Origin: Bryobacteraceae bacterium
GTDB taxonomy: Bacteria; Acidobacteriota; Terriglobia; Bryobacterales; Bryobacteraceae
Direction of reading: 5' to 3'
Assembly: GCA_014379815.1 (NCBI GenBank)
Contig: JACMLA010000485.1
Span: 1-27,150 of the forward strand
Length of the DNA stretch: 27,150 nucleotides
Part shown: piece after piece, positions 1-8,483 of the stretch
Layout of the letters: each line of letters opens with the position of its first letter
Position numbering within the stretch: position 1 is the first letter of the stretch
Position numbers and translations under genes: made by a program
Notes under the pieces: generated by a model
Database searches by the model: none
What the model saw: only the letters and a program-made list of their open reading frames with translations
Told to the model about the DNA's origin: nothing

Positions 1-1
1 T

Positions 2-1183
2 TCGGGCCTCACGATTTTGGGAATCGTGATCGGCATCACAACGGTTGTGACTGTGGCCTCGCTCCTAACCGGACTGCGCAAAGGCATCGTCGATTTCTTT
101 CAGGAGTTTGGTCCGGACAACATATTTATTGCGAAGGTAAGTGGCGATCCAAGCGGCGGGGGAGCAAGGCCGAAAGAGATACGCCGCAAGCCGCTGCGCC
201 CCGAGTACGCCGAATATCTGCTGCGCACCGTGCGTTCGGTGGAGGATGTAGGAATTAGCGTTTTCATTATTACGCCGGGACGCATCCTCACGATCAAAGT
301 TCCGGGTTATGAGAACGACAACCTGTTTATGCAGGGTGCTACCGCGAACTCCTATACGATCTCGCCGCGCGAACTTCGGGAAGGTCGTGTCTTTACGCCC
401 GAGGAGGATCAGCGGGGTCAGCGCGTCTGCCTCATTGGAGCCAGCCTGGGAGATGCGCTATTCCCGACTGGCGGCGGAGTCGGACGAAATGTTAGCCTCG
501 ATGGTTCGGATTTCACGGTCGTAGGGATCTTTGCTCCTGCCAAGGGCGGGTTCTTTGGCGAGAACGGACTTGATCGTCAAGTCGTCATCCCGTTTGGCAC
601 CGCCCGTGTCCGCTACCCACAGTCTGATAATTTCTTCCTTACTGCCAAGGCTCTCACTGGGATGCGTGCGGATGCTATGGAAGAGATCCGGGCGTCCCTT
701 AGAAAGCTTCGTAGCGTACCGGTCGGCGTTGAGGACGACTTCAATTTGTCCACAGCCGATTCCATTATCGAAAGCTTCGACAAAATTACCGGGATGATTG
801 TACTGATCTCCATTGCAATCTCTGGCCTCGGCCTGCTCGTCGGGGGCATCGGCGTCATGAATATCATGTTGGTCAGCGTCACCGAGAGAACGCGAGAGAT
901 TGGCATTCGCAAAGCAATCGGGGCCCGCCGGGGTGACATCGTTTTACAGTTCCTCAGCGAGGCAGTGGCCCTGACAGGACTTGGCGGAGTCATCGGCATC
1001 ACATTTTCCGTCCTGGTTACCCTCCTTGTCAGTGTGCTGGTCCCGAGTCTGCCCGCTTCGGTGCCTACCTGGGCTCTCGTCGCAGGATTCACCGTCTCCG
1101 TCAGCGTCGGAGTCTTCTTTGGGGTCTGGCCGGCTATCAAAGCCTCGCGACTCGACCCCGTAGACGCGCTCCGGTACGAATAG
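2..1183 (+). CDS. MacB/FtsX-type ABC transporter permease (5' partial)
   Basis: This is the C-terminal part of an inner-membrane permease of the MacB/LolCE/FtsX family, which works with an ABC ATPase to move substrates or do mechanical work across the periplasm. The frame is open to the left window edge: the codons before the TTG at 17 read SGLTI, continuing into LGIVIGIT, the conserved first transmembrane helix, so the true start lies upstream. A periplasmic MacB core domain follows (about residues 30-260), then three C-terminal transmembrane helices. The signature ERTREIGIRKAIGARRGDI and the end DPVDALRYE are classic for MacB permeases. No ATPase gene is in view; it is probably upstream. 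The family call is secure, the substrate is unknown (macrolide, peptide or lipoprotein cannot be told apart). Confidence 0.93.
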   Translation, partial: SGLTILGIVIGITTVVTVASLLTGLRKGIVDFFQEFGPDNIFIAKVSGDPSGGGARPKEIRRKPLRPEYAEYLLRTVRSVEDVGISVFIITPGRILTIKVPGYENDNLFMQGATANSYTISPRELREGRVFTPEEDQRGQRVCLIGASLGDALFPTGGGVGRNVSLDGSDFTVVGIFAPAKGGFFGENGLDRQVVIPFGTARVRYPQSDNFFLTAKALTGMRADAMEEIRASLRKLRSVPVGVEDDFNLSTADSIIESFDKITGMIVLISIAISGLGLLVGGIGVMNIMLVSVTERTREIGIRKAIGARRGDIVLQFLSEAVALTGLGGVIGITFSVLVTLLVSVLVPSLPASVPTWALVAGFTVSVSVGVFFGVWPAIKASRLDPVDALRYE

Positions 1184-1207
1184 CTGGCCTGGCAATAATC
1201 GCTGCAG

Positions 1208-1555
1208 TCACGCTGCTCTGTTGCGGTTGTTGCGATGAAAGTTCCGGGGTTTCCCTGGCATAGGCCGCCTGGACGCCTCAAACACCGGCTTTTTGCCCAC
1301 AATGGAAAGACCGATCGGAAGCGGAGCAACTGCAGGCACGGTAATCCGCACTTTCTCCACGCACTCATCCTCAAAGTGGTGTTTCCTCGCTTCGAGCATG
1401 ACGTCTCTCATCGCGTCTTCGCGTTCTCGCTGCAGCCGCACTTTACGTGACTCTTCGAAGCTGGCCTTCGCCGCGTCAATTTCGCCCGCTACACGTCTTG
1501 GCCTGCGTCTGCTGATCGTTTCCGGGGTATCCGGCACTTCTTCAAACTGATACAT
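1208..1555 (-). CDS. small basic hypothetical protein
   Basis: A 115-residue protein that I do not recognise. The ATG at 1555 is chosen because a purine-rich stretch (AAGGGAAG, then GAAGA) lies just upstream; the frame stays open to 1639, but that extension would run through a hairpin that looks non-coding. The middle (about residues 25-60) is charged and probably helical (EIDAAKASFEESRKVRLQRE); the tail is rich in Arg, Asn and Pro. No membrane segment or signal peptide is seen. It converges on the MacB-type permease with 24 bases between stops. It could be a lineage-restricted protein; a spurious frame is possible because nothing outside the frame and the ribosome site supports it. Confidence 0.45.
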   Translation of the reverse strand: MYQFEEVPDTPETISRRRPRRVAGEIDAAKASFEESRKVRLQREREDAMRDVMLEARKHHFEDECVEKVRITVPAVAPLPIGLSIVGKKPVFEASRRPMPGKPRNFHRNNRNRAA

Positions 1556-1577
1556 TGTCTTCGTTCTTCCCTTATCC

Positions 1578-1632
1578 AGAAAATAAGAAAGGCCCGACCC
1601 ATTGCTCTTTTCAGAGCATGGGATCAGGCCCT
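1578..1632 (-). terminator. terminator-like hairpin in the leader of the 1208-1555 gene
   Basis: On the minus strand a long imperfect stem (arms 1613-1632 and 1590-1608, four-base loop at 1609-1612) is followed by a T-rich run (TTTCTTATTTTCT, 1590-1578). This is the form of an intrinsic terminator. It lies 23 bases before the start at 1555, and no minus-strand gene ends just upstream of it. A TTGACA hexamer sits at 1661-1656 (minus), but the matching -10 position (TGCGCA) is poor. It could be an attenuator, or a dispersed palindromic repeat. Confidence 0.5.
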
Positions 1633-1767
1633 TGCGCATCCAGTCTTGCAGACGATGTCAAGTTTTTGGGGGTCTGCGGACAAGTAAGTTGAACAAAAAG
1701 AAGGAGAAAGATTTCCGGCAACGGCGAAACGGAGGTAGGCATTTCAGGTGTATTATTCTGTTGCAAA

Positions 1768-3999
1768 ATGCGTTGCCTTCCATTCTTACTGCTACTTTTG
1801 CTTGCTGTTACGTGCTTTGCCGCCTCGCCCAGGATCGCCGAAGACTACAAACAGGGCCATTCGCACATGGGTCCGGCGTGGGATTCGGGCCCGCGTCAGA
1901 AGCCTGTTTTGCGGTCCGACATCGGCCAGGCACGATTCCCCATCAGCGTGAAGAATCCGGAAGTCCAGAAATGGTTCGATCAGGGCAACGCGCTTTTGCA
2001 CTCATTCGCATACTGGGACGCGGAGAGGGCATTTCGCTGGGCGCAGAAGCTTGAGCCTGATAACGCGATGGTCTACTGGGGTCTTGCCCGCGCCACCAGC
2101 GGCGACAGGGCGAAGGACTTTACCCGCGAAGCAGTACGCCGGAAGGACAAAGTTACCGAAAGAGAGAAGCTCTACATCGAGGCACTTGCCGCGATAGTTC
2201 TGCCGGACGTGCTCAAGGATGCTGGCGACGACAGCTACGACCAGGGCTCGAGCCAGGCGAAGAAGTTGCTTGAGACGCTATGTGTCAAGTATCCCGACGA
2301 CGTCGAGGCACGGGCCATGCTCGCTCTGCAGAGTATGGGAGGTGATCACTACGGAACCGAGCTAATCATTCGCGAGATTCTCGCCAAACAGACCGATCAT
2401 CCCGGGGCGCACCACTACCGCATTCACAATTGGGATTATCACGAGCCGGAACAGGCGCTGGGAAGCAGCCGCCTATACGGGAGTATTGTTCCCGGTATTG
2501 GTCACGCTCTGCACATGCCAGGTCACATATTCAGCATCACTGGCATGTGGAATGAAGCGGCGATCTCCATGGACGCAGCGACGCGGGCCGAGAAGCTGTA
2601 TATGAAGGACAACCTGACGTTTCCATTTAACAACTGGAACTACGGGCATAATCGTTTCTACCTCTCTTACATTCAGGAGCAACTGGGGATGCCGTCCGCA
2701 GCGCTCTTCGGTGCACGACAGCTCGCGGATGCTCCCAAGGATCCCAAGGATAACAACGACAATCCAAACTCAAGCGCTAGCTACGGTATCGCCGGCTTGA
2801 CACGGGCCTACCTTCGTTTTGAACGCTGGGACGACTTGCTCAACCCTAAATCGATTCCTTGGCGCGACGAACTGACGCGGGACAAATTTAACAAAGCGTA
2901 CGCGGAAGCCCGCGCATGGTTCGGCAAAGGCGATGTTGGGAAAGCCGAGAAAGCTGTTGCCGCTCACGTGGCTTTGAAGGCGGATGCAGAGAAAGAGAAA
3001 GGCGGCCGGGGCGCTGACCTATACGCCCTGCAGTCTATCGAACTGAAGGCCCGCGTAGCCCTGGCAAAGGGCGACGTGATTCAGGGTCTGAGCATTCTGG
3101 CCGACGCAGCGAAGAGAGAATTCGACATGCAAAAAGGATATGCCGATCCGCCGGTTTATCCCGAAGTTCTCTACAACACGTTAGGGGAAGAGTACTTGAA
3201 GGCCAGGAGTCCAGGGCTCGCCGTCGCTGCCTTTGGCAAAGCTCTGGACCTCGCTAAGAATGACCTGTTTGCCTTATCAGGTCTTATCCGCGCACATCAC
3301 GCTGCCGGAGAACGGGACATAGCGAAAAGGTATATGGGCCAGCTGATGTACGTGGTTCGGGACGCAGAACCTGGTCTGGCAATCGTCGAGCGTGCCAAAC
3401 AGACAGGAATCTCCGCCGACCCAACGCCGGTTGTCCCAGGGAAGGAGCGTAATTACGTTCGCACTTCGCTTGAGAAGTTCGGCCCCAACAAGTGGGAGCC
3501 GTACACCGCTCCTCAGGTTGATGTGCGTGATAAAGACGGCAAGGCCGTTTCCCTGGCTGACTACAAGGGCAAGAACGTACTGCTCGTCTTCTATCTCGGT
3601 GAGGAATGCCCGCATTGCATGATTCAGCTTCGAACCCTTGGAAAACAGAAAGACGAATGGGAGCGACTCGATACGGTCCTTCTCGCGGTGAGCAGTGCAC
3701 TCCCTAAAAAGAATGCAGAGGGCGTGAAAGCTCAGGGGGAACTGCCCTTTCGCTTACTTTCCGATTCCGACCACACTAACGCGCGGCGCTTCCACTCCTA
3801 CGATGACTTCGAGGAAATGGAGTTGCATTCCACGATCCTGATCGACAAAAAAGGCAGAGTGTACTGGGCGCGTTTCGGGGGCGAACCATTCAGCGATGGA
3901 GCGTTCCTGCAGAAGCAACTTGAGCGAATGAATGAACTGGTGCGCACTGAGGCTGGAGGATCCCAGCCTGAGAAAGCTGTAGCTACTGCTTCACGTTAG
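1768..3999 (+). CDS. exported TPR protein with C-terminal redoxin (CPHC) domain
   Basis: A 743-residue protein with an N-terminal signal peptide (MRCLPFLLLLLLAVTCFAAS; no proper lipobox, so probably cleaved after the Ala-Ala). A long helical region with TPR-like units follows (about 60-560; for example AYWDAERAFRWAQKLEPDNAM near residue 82). The last 165 residues form an AhpC/TSA-type thioredoxin fold: a 'FYLGEECPHCMIQLRTLGK' segment gives a CPHC pair at Cys614 and Cys617, the same four residues as the DsbA active site. I infer an extracytoplasmic thiol oxidoreductase or peroxiredoxin-like protein on a TPR scaffold; the partner is unknown. The ATG at 1768 is the only start in frame; GGAGG at 1731-1735 is too far away to help, while TATTCT lies 8 bases before the start. 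It stands alone, next to a terC remnant. Confidence 0.85.
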   Translation: MRCLPFLLLLLLAVTCFAASPRIAEDYKQGHSHMGPAWDSGPRQKPVLRSDIGQARFPISVKNPEVQKWFDQGNALLHSFAYWDAERAFRWAQKLEPDNAMVYWGLARATSGDRAKDFTREAVRRKDKVTEREKLYIEALAAIVLPDVLKDAGDDSYDQGSSQAKKLLETLCVKYPDDVEARAMLALQSMGGDHYGTELIIREILAKQTDHPGAHHYRIHNWDYHEPEQALGSSRLYGSIVPGIGHALHMPGHIFSITGMWNEAAISMDAATRAEKLYMKDNLTFPFNNWNYGHNRFYLSYIQEQLGMPSAALFGARQLADAPKDPKDNNDNPNSSASYGIAGLTRAYLRFERWDDLLNPKSIPWRDELTRDKFNKAYAEARAWFGKGDVGKAEKAVAAHVALKADAEKEKGGRGADLYALQSIELKARVALAKGDVIQGLSILADAAKREFDMQKGYADPPVYPEVLYNTLGEEYLKARSPGLAVAAFGKALDLAKNDLFALSGLIRAHHAAGERDIAKRYMGQLMYVVRDAEPGLAIVERAKQTGISADPTPVVPGKERNYVRTSLEKFGPNKWEPYTAPQVDVRDKDGKAVSLADYKGKNVLLVFYLGEECPHCMIQLRTLGKQKDEWERLDTVLLAVSSALPKKNAEGVKAQGELPFRLLSDSDHTNARRFHSYDDFEEMELHSTILIDKKGRVYWARFGGEPFSDGAFLQKQLERMNELVRTEAGGSQPEKAVATASR

Positions 4000-4500
4000 C
4001 GGGTCGCGCAGGGCGGAGTTATAAACGCCACTGCCGCGAGTACAGCTGCGACCATGATGCTTATATCGTCAACCATGCCTACTGCAGTGATCACCGAGTC
4101 GAGCGAAAACACAAGATCCAACAGCAGTACCTGAAAGATGACACTGGCGAAGCTTGTTGCTGGACCGGCAACTTCTTCCTCATCGCCTTCGAGGCGGTCG
4201 TGGATCTCGCGTGTGCTCTTGAATAGCAGCAACAAGCCGCCAGGAATCAGGATCAAATCACGTCCGGAGATCTCCTGACCAATTACGGTAAACAAGGGGA
4301 TCGTCAGCCGCATGATCCACGATATAGAGAACAACAAGACAATCCTGGCCAGCGTAGCTACAACGAGACCGATCGTCCGGGCGCGCGCTTGTTGATCGGG
4401 GGGCAGCTTGGCAGCAAGGATCGATATAAAGACGAGGAAGCAAAACCTCGAGCAAGAGCAGAGTCAGGAACGCAACCCACCTCTGGAGATTTCCTAGGCA
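4000..4500 (-). pseudogene. terC-family membrane protein remnant (frameshifted, 3' truncated)
   Basis: TerC-family proteins are multi-span membrane proteins linked to metal (Mn2+) export and tellurite resistance. On the minus strand one frame from about 4497 to 4438 reads LGNLQRWVAFLTLLLLEVLL, the expected TerC N-terminus. The conserved GxDN motif that should come next is missing, and similarity resumes in another frame at about 4439 (FVFISILAAKLPP), running to about 4028 through ISWIMRLTIPLFTVIGQEIS, ASFASVIFQVLLLDLVFSLDS and TAVGMVDDISIMVAAVLA. It then breaks off into ITPPCATR and a stop, about 90 residues short. A start codon exists only if one extra base in CCTAGG is removed. So there are two frameshifts and a lost C-terminal half; the gene is dead. 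Full-length relatives have roughly 230-250 residues. Confidence 0.85.
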
Positions 4501-4845
4501 AGTTCATATCAAGTGCCGCCCGTTCTCTGGTGTGAGTATTCTACGGTGATATGCCGAACGTCAGAGGCACCGAAGGCAAAGTCTGTTTCAAGTCTGGAGT
4601 TCAGGGAGCAAGGGCCTTTGGAACCCTTCCGCCCGCTGGCTTTCCTCCGTACTGCGATGCCTGTATGGCCTGACCTGAAGGCTTTCGATAACTGTTGCCC
4701 GGGGGCCTCGAGCTCCGGGTGAGCAGAGGGTGTGACAATCGAAGTGACTGATGGATACTGAGCTCGGCTGCCATCGTGCTAAGCGACAAACCAGCTTTGT
4801 CTTTCAGCCTGGTGAAGCGCCTGTGCGTCTGAGCCAGCAATTCTT
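4501..4845. other. stretch with no recognisable gene
   Basis: About 345 bases between the terC remnant and the CNNM gene pair. Short open frames exist on both strands, but none has a ribosome site, a known motif or convincing composition. No tRNA, inverted-repeat ends or transposase motif was seen. It may be decayed sequence from the same event that broke terC, and should hold the promoter for the gene at 4846, although I see no clear -10/-35 pair. Confidence 0.5.
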
Positions 4846-6150
4846 ATGTTAGTTGCCTGGATTGTCATCGCTTTTCTGATCCTCGTGACGGCCCTTTATG
4901 TGGCAGCGGAATTCGCCGCAGTAAGTGTACGCAAAGGTCAGATAGCGCAGCGGGCTGAAGAAGGCAATCGTCTGGCGCAACGCCTGTTGCCCAGGCTCGA
5001 GAACTCGACAACACTCGATCACTATATTGCCGCCTGTCAAATCGGCATCACGTGGTCGAGCCTCGTCCTCGGTGCCTATAGTCAGGTGACGCTTGCTGTC
5101 TCGTACGGAAAAATGCTGGAACAATGGGCCGGCATGGATCCAGTCACGGCTTTTTCCTCGTCGTCCGTGGCAGTTTTGTTTTTGATTACCGTACTGCAAA
5201 TGGTACTTGGTGAACTTGTACCAAAATCGCTCGCGCTCCAGTTTTCCACTCAAACCGCGCTTGCCACTGTCGTGCCCATGGAACTCTCCCTGTGGCTTTA
5301 CTCATGGTTTCTGAAGTTCCTGAATGGCAGCGGCCACGCGATTCTCAAGATGTTCGGGGTTCTACAAACAGGACATCAGCATGTTCACTCTCCTGAGGAG
5401 ATCGAATTTCTGATCGGCGAGAGTCGCAAGGGAGGACTCCTCGATCTGGCGGAGGACCAGAGGCTCCGGCGAGCGCTTCGGTTGGCTTCCAGACCCGTAC
5501 GAGAGTTAATGATTCCGAGAAGACTCATGATTTCTCTCGATGTGGACGCTCCCGCGGAGGTGGTGGTCCAAACGTTGACGGCCAACAATTACACCCGCGT
5601 CCCGGTGTATGAGCGGTCGCCGGAGAATGTGATTGGGTTCTTGCACTCGAAGGACTTCGTCGCCGCCGTTGCGCGGTCCTCTGCTTTGCCAAGTGTTCGA
5701 TCGGTACTGCGACCGATCGTCAGAGTCGCGGAAACCGCAACCGGGGTAGAACTTCTGGATCTCCTTCGCAACCAGCGTTCCCATCAGGCACTGGTGGTAG
5801 GCGACAGTGGCGTCCGTGGGTTGGTTGCCGTTGGAGACCTGTTAGCCGAACTCCTTGGGCAAATGGCAGGCGAGGGCCGCTTCGGTCAGCCAGCGCCCAC
5901 TCGGTTAGCAGATGGAGAGTTTCGCCTGCCCGGCCTGATGCGAATCGAAGATGCTTCAGAGCTAATGAACATCAAGCTGAAAGTTAACGCGGCCACTGTG
6001 TCCGGACTGTTGCTGCACACAGCAGGACATTTGCCGGCTACAGGCGAGAAACTCTTAATCCAGGGTGTGGAATTCGAAGTGGAGCAAGTAGAACATCAAG
6101 CCATCCGCTCCGTGTTGGCACGTGTTGCAATTCAGCAGGATCAGATGTGA
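4846..6150 (+). CDS. CNNM/CorC (HlyC/CorC) family membrane protein, copy 1
   Basis: A 434-residue inner-membrane protein of the CNNM/CorC family, linked to Mg2+ or other divalent cation export or homeostasis. Domain order: CNNM/DUF21 membrane domain (about 1-190; three or four helices, the family motif GELVPKSLAL near 124), a CBS pair (about 205-330, starting at VRELMIPRRLMISL), and a CorC_HlyC C-terminal domain (about 345-430). Length is normal for the family. The ATG at 4846 gives a clean first helix; no Shine-Dalgarno is visible. It is followed directly by a second copy with overlapping stop and start, so the two are surely co-transcribed and may form a heteromer. The family call is firm; the ion is unproven. 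Confidence 0.92.
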   Translation: MLVAWIVIAFLILVTALYVAAEFAAVSVRKGQIAQRAEEGNRLAQRLLPRLENSTTLDHYIAACQIGITWSSLVLGAYSQVTLAVSYGKMLEQWAGMDPVTAFSSSSVAVLFLITVLQMVLGELVPKSLALQFSTQTALATVVPMELSLWLYSWFLKFLNGSGHAILKMFGVLQTGHQHVHSPEEIEFLIGESRKGGLLDLAEDQRLRRALRLASRPVRELMIPRRLMISLDVDAPAEVVVQTLTANNYTRVPVYERSPENVIGFLHSKDFVAAVARSSALPSVRSVLRPIVRVAETATGVELLDLLRNQRSHQALVVGDSGVRGLVAVGDLLAELLGQMAGEGRFGQPAPTRLADGEFRLPGLMRIEDASELMNIKLKVNAATVSGLLLHTAGHLPATGEKLLIQGVEFEVEQVEHQAIRSVLARVAIQQDQM

Positions 6151-7463
6151 TGGTCATTCTAATTCCCATCCTGATTATTCTCATGTTGCTGTTACTGAAC
6201 GCAATTTTCGTCGCGGCCGAGTTTTCCTTGATCGGGGTTCCGCGCGCAACAGTGGACCGCAGAGCCTCTGAGGGCAATCGGGTGGCGAAGTTACTGGCTA
6301 ACGTTCTCAATACACCGCGATTGCAGGATCAATACATCGCCACAGCCCAGCTTGGGATTACCGTAGCAAGCCTTGGACTTGGGATGTATGGGGAGCACGC
6401 GGTAGCTGGGTGGATTGCAGGGTGGCTTCACGCACTTGGTCCGGCCGCCCAGTTTGCAGAACACACAGTCGCCAGCGTCATTTCGATTGTATTGCTCACT
6501 TATCTTCACATTGTGCTGGGAGAGATGATTCCCAAGACCCTGGCACTACAGCATGCCGAGAGGACCAGCCTTTGGATCATACCCCTGATGAGCTGGATAC
6601 GCATAGCGGTCTATCCTCTTGTAGTTGGCTTGAACGCGGTCGGCAATGGGCTGCTGCGGATCGCTGGGATAACCCGCACGACGACACATCAGTCTCACTC
6701 CCCTGAAGAACTGGAACTGATCATTGAGGAGAGCGAAAAAGGTGGTGTCCTCGATGAGAGTTCCGCCGATCTCATGACTAAGCTTTTGACCCTGCGGGAA
6801 ACGAACGCAGGGCAGATCATGGTACCCAGGGTTCGGATCACAGGTTTGTCACTGAACGCTCCGGCGGAAGAACTCAGGGAGGTACTTGCCCGCACCAGTC
6901 ATACCCGTTACCCCGTGTACGACAAAAACCTTGACACTATCGTCGGCGTGATCCACGTTAAGTATCTGCTGCCCTATTTATTGTCAGATCGACCTTTGAG
7001 TCAGGACCACGTCCAGACAGTCCCGTTCGTCCCCGAGACCATGGCAGTCGAGAACGTTGCGAATGCGATGCGCGCAGCAGGGGTGCAGGTGGCAGTCGTA
7101 ATGGACGAACACGGTGGAACTGCCGGCATCCTGACGGAGAAGGATCTTCTCGACAATCTGTTAGGTGAAATGCATGAAGACTCTGAACAGTCGCAGATCT
7201 GGCGTGATCCCGAAGGCATAGTCCATGTAGCCGGAACAGCACTGCTAACCGATCTTGGTGAGGAACTCGAGCAGGATTTTGAGCATGAGGAAATTGACAC
7301 GGTAAGTGGCCTCGTCCTGGCTCTCCTCGAGCGCCCTCCGGAACCTGAAGACAAGGTCGAGTATCTAGGTGTTCGACTCGTTGTCAAGTCCGTCACAGGT
7401 CATGGTGTCGAGAGCTGCAGAGTCGAACTGATACCAGTTGAACCAGATGAGGAAAAGGCCTAG
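6147..7463 (+). CDS. CNNM/CorC (HlyC/CorC) family membrane protein, copy 2
   Basis: The second, diverged paralogue (438 residues) with the same architecture: DUF21/CNNM membrane domain (about 1-190; GEMIPKTLALQ near 127), CBS pair (about 210-335; TRYPVYDKNLDTIVGVIHVK, then VVMDEHGGTAGILTEKDLL) and CorC_HlyC domain (about 350-435). The EHGGTAGI segment is typical of this family and is absent from copy 1, so copy 2 is closer to the canonical form. The start is either GTG at 6147 or ATG at 6150; both overlap the upstream stop (GTGATG), which indicates translational coupling. It converges on the EamA gene, with 12 bases between stops. Confidence 0.92.
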   Translation: MMVILIPILIILMLLLLNAIFVAAEFSLIGVPRATVDRRASEGNRVAKLLANVLNTPRLQDQYIATAQLGITVASLGLGMYGEHAVAGWIAGWLHALGPAAQFAEHTVASVISIVLLTYLHIVLGEMIPKTLALQHAERTSLWIIPLMSWIRIAVYPLVVGLNAVGNGLLRIAGITRTTTHQSHSPEELELIIEESEKGGVLDESSADLMTKLLTLRETNAGQIMVPRVRITGLSLNAPAEELREVLARTSHTRYPVYDKNLDTIVGVIHVKYLLPYLLSDRPLSQDHVQTVPFVPETMAVENVANAMRAAGVQVAVVMDEHGGTAGILTEKDLLDNLLGEMHEDSEQSQIWRDPEGIVHVAGTALLTDLGEELEQDFEHEEIDTVSGLVLALLERPPEPEDKVEYLGVRLVVKSVTGHGVESCRVELIPVEPDEEKA

Positions 7464-7475
7464 CCAGTCGACGTT

Positions 7476-8435
7476 TCAATCAGAAGCAGCCCGAGCGGAG
7501 GACCGGAGTGGTTCGGGCTCACTCAGCAGAGTGCCAGCCTTTGCAAGCTGTTGCTGTTGCTTTCCTGTGAAGTACTTCACCAGTGCAACCCCCGCGAAAA
7601 CGAACAGCATCGCAACCAGTTCGCGCCCACCGAATGGCTCGCGGTAGAAGACCCAGCCGAGGAACACGGCAACTACCGGATTTACATAGTTGTAGGTCGT
7701 TACAATCGCGATTGGCAGATGGTCGAGCGCATAGATGAATGCGCTGAAAGCCACGATAGATCCAAACACGATAAGCCAGGCCAGAGCCAGATTGCCCCGA
7801 GTAGACCACTGTGTCGGATGCTCAGGCACGATCAACGCCAGCGGAAGATACACGAGTCCCGTGGCTAGCTGCTGGACCGCCCCAGTGACTGCGGGATGAA
7901 CGGTGGTCTTCTGGCGGCGCTGCAGGATCGATCCTGCCGACCAGCAAAAGCATCCCAATTGCAGCAATAGGAAACCGACGAGCAATCCTTGCGTCCGGGT
8001 TTCCGCAGACGGCGCAACCAGAATTGCGACTCCAAGAAACCCCAGGAAGATGCCCGTCAGAGTAGGCAGGTGAAGCTTTTCGCCCCCGGTTGCTGCCTCG
8101 AGGCCAATCGTCCAGAAAGCACCTAGCGTGATGAACAGAGCAGCGGTGCCGCTCGGTACCCATTGCTCAGTGAACACGAGAATGCCGGTTCCACCGCCGA
8201 GTAGAATCAGGCCGTTGCGCCCGGTAACTAGCAGTTCCTTGCCACTAGGAATTTTGGCACCAAGTAAGCGCGCGCCAACCAGCATGACCGCTCCCGATAT
8301 CAGGAAGCGTAAGCTAATGAGGTGAAGGGGTCCGAAAGACTCCAGAGCCATTCGGATCGCAAGATAAGTTGTGCCCCAGAAGAAGTAGACTGCAAGGAGA
8401 GCGAGCCACGCGGTGAGCTTCGGTGTTGCGGCCAT
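7476..8435 (-). CDS. EamA/DMT-family transporter
   Basis: A 319-residue inner-membrane protein with ten predicted helices in two EamA halves (about 8-135 and 150-285). It opens with LLAVYFFWGTTYLAIRMALE, the usual EamA signature, and has the second-half pattern YALDHLPIAIVTTYNYVNPV, which recurs in YdcZ/RhtA-like exporters of amino acids or metabolites. The ATG at 8435 is preferred; ATG and TTG codons up to 8456 would add seven uncharacteristic residues. It lies 48 bases downstream of lysC on the same strand, so it may be read through from cmk-lysC; an amino-acid exporter beside an aspartate-family enzyme would fit but is unproven. The C-terminus is a short hydrophilic tail. Confidence 0.88.
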   Translation of the reverse strand: MAATPKLTAWLALLAVYFFWGTTYLAIRMALESFGPLHLISLRFLISGAVMLVGARLLGAKIPSGKELLVTGRNGLILLGGGTGILVFTEQWVPSGTAALFITLGAFWTIGLEAATGGEKLHLPTLTGIFLGFLGVAILVAPSAETRTQGLLVGFLLLQLGCFCWSAGSILQRRQKTTVHPAVTGAVQQLATGLVYLPLALIVPEHPTQWSTRGNLALAWLIVFGSIVAFSAFIYALDHLPIAIVTTYNYVNPVVAVFLGWVFYREPFGGRELVAMLFVFAGVALVKYFTGKQQQQLAKAGTLLSEPEPLRSSARAASD

Positions 8436-8483
8436 ACACGAGCGTATCATTGGCAACGTGTACGAGCCGTCGGGAACTTGTGG

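Noticed and set aside
613..1374. 253-residue minus-strand frame over the end of the permease gene
   Set aside because: It is antisense to the well-supported MacB-type coding region, has no ribosome site and a Ser/Thr/Arg-rich composition typical of a shadow frame.
1768..1830. Lipoprotein signal for the TPR-redoxin protein (LAVTC)
   Set aside because: Thr before the Cys does not fit the lipobox; ordinary signal peptidase I cleavage after CFAA is more likely.
4601..4840. 79-residue minus-strand frame with a weak helix-turn-helix look (KDKAGLSLSTMAAELSIHQS)
   Set aside because: Tempting as a recombinase or regulator fragment, but there is no ribosome site, no second motif and the rest is Pro/Gly/Ser-rich. 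Too little to support.
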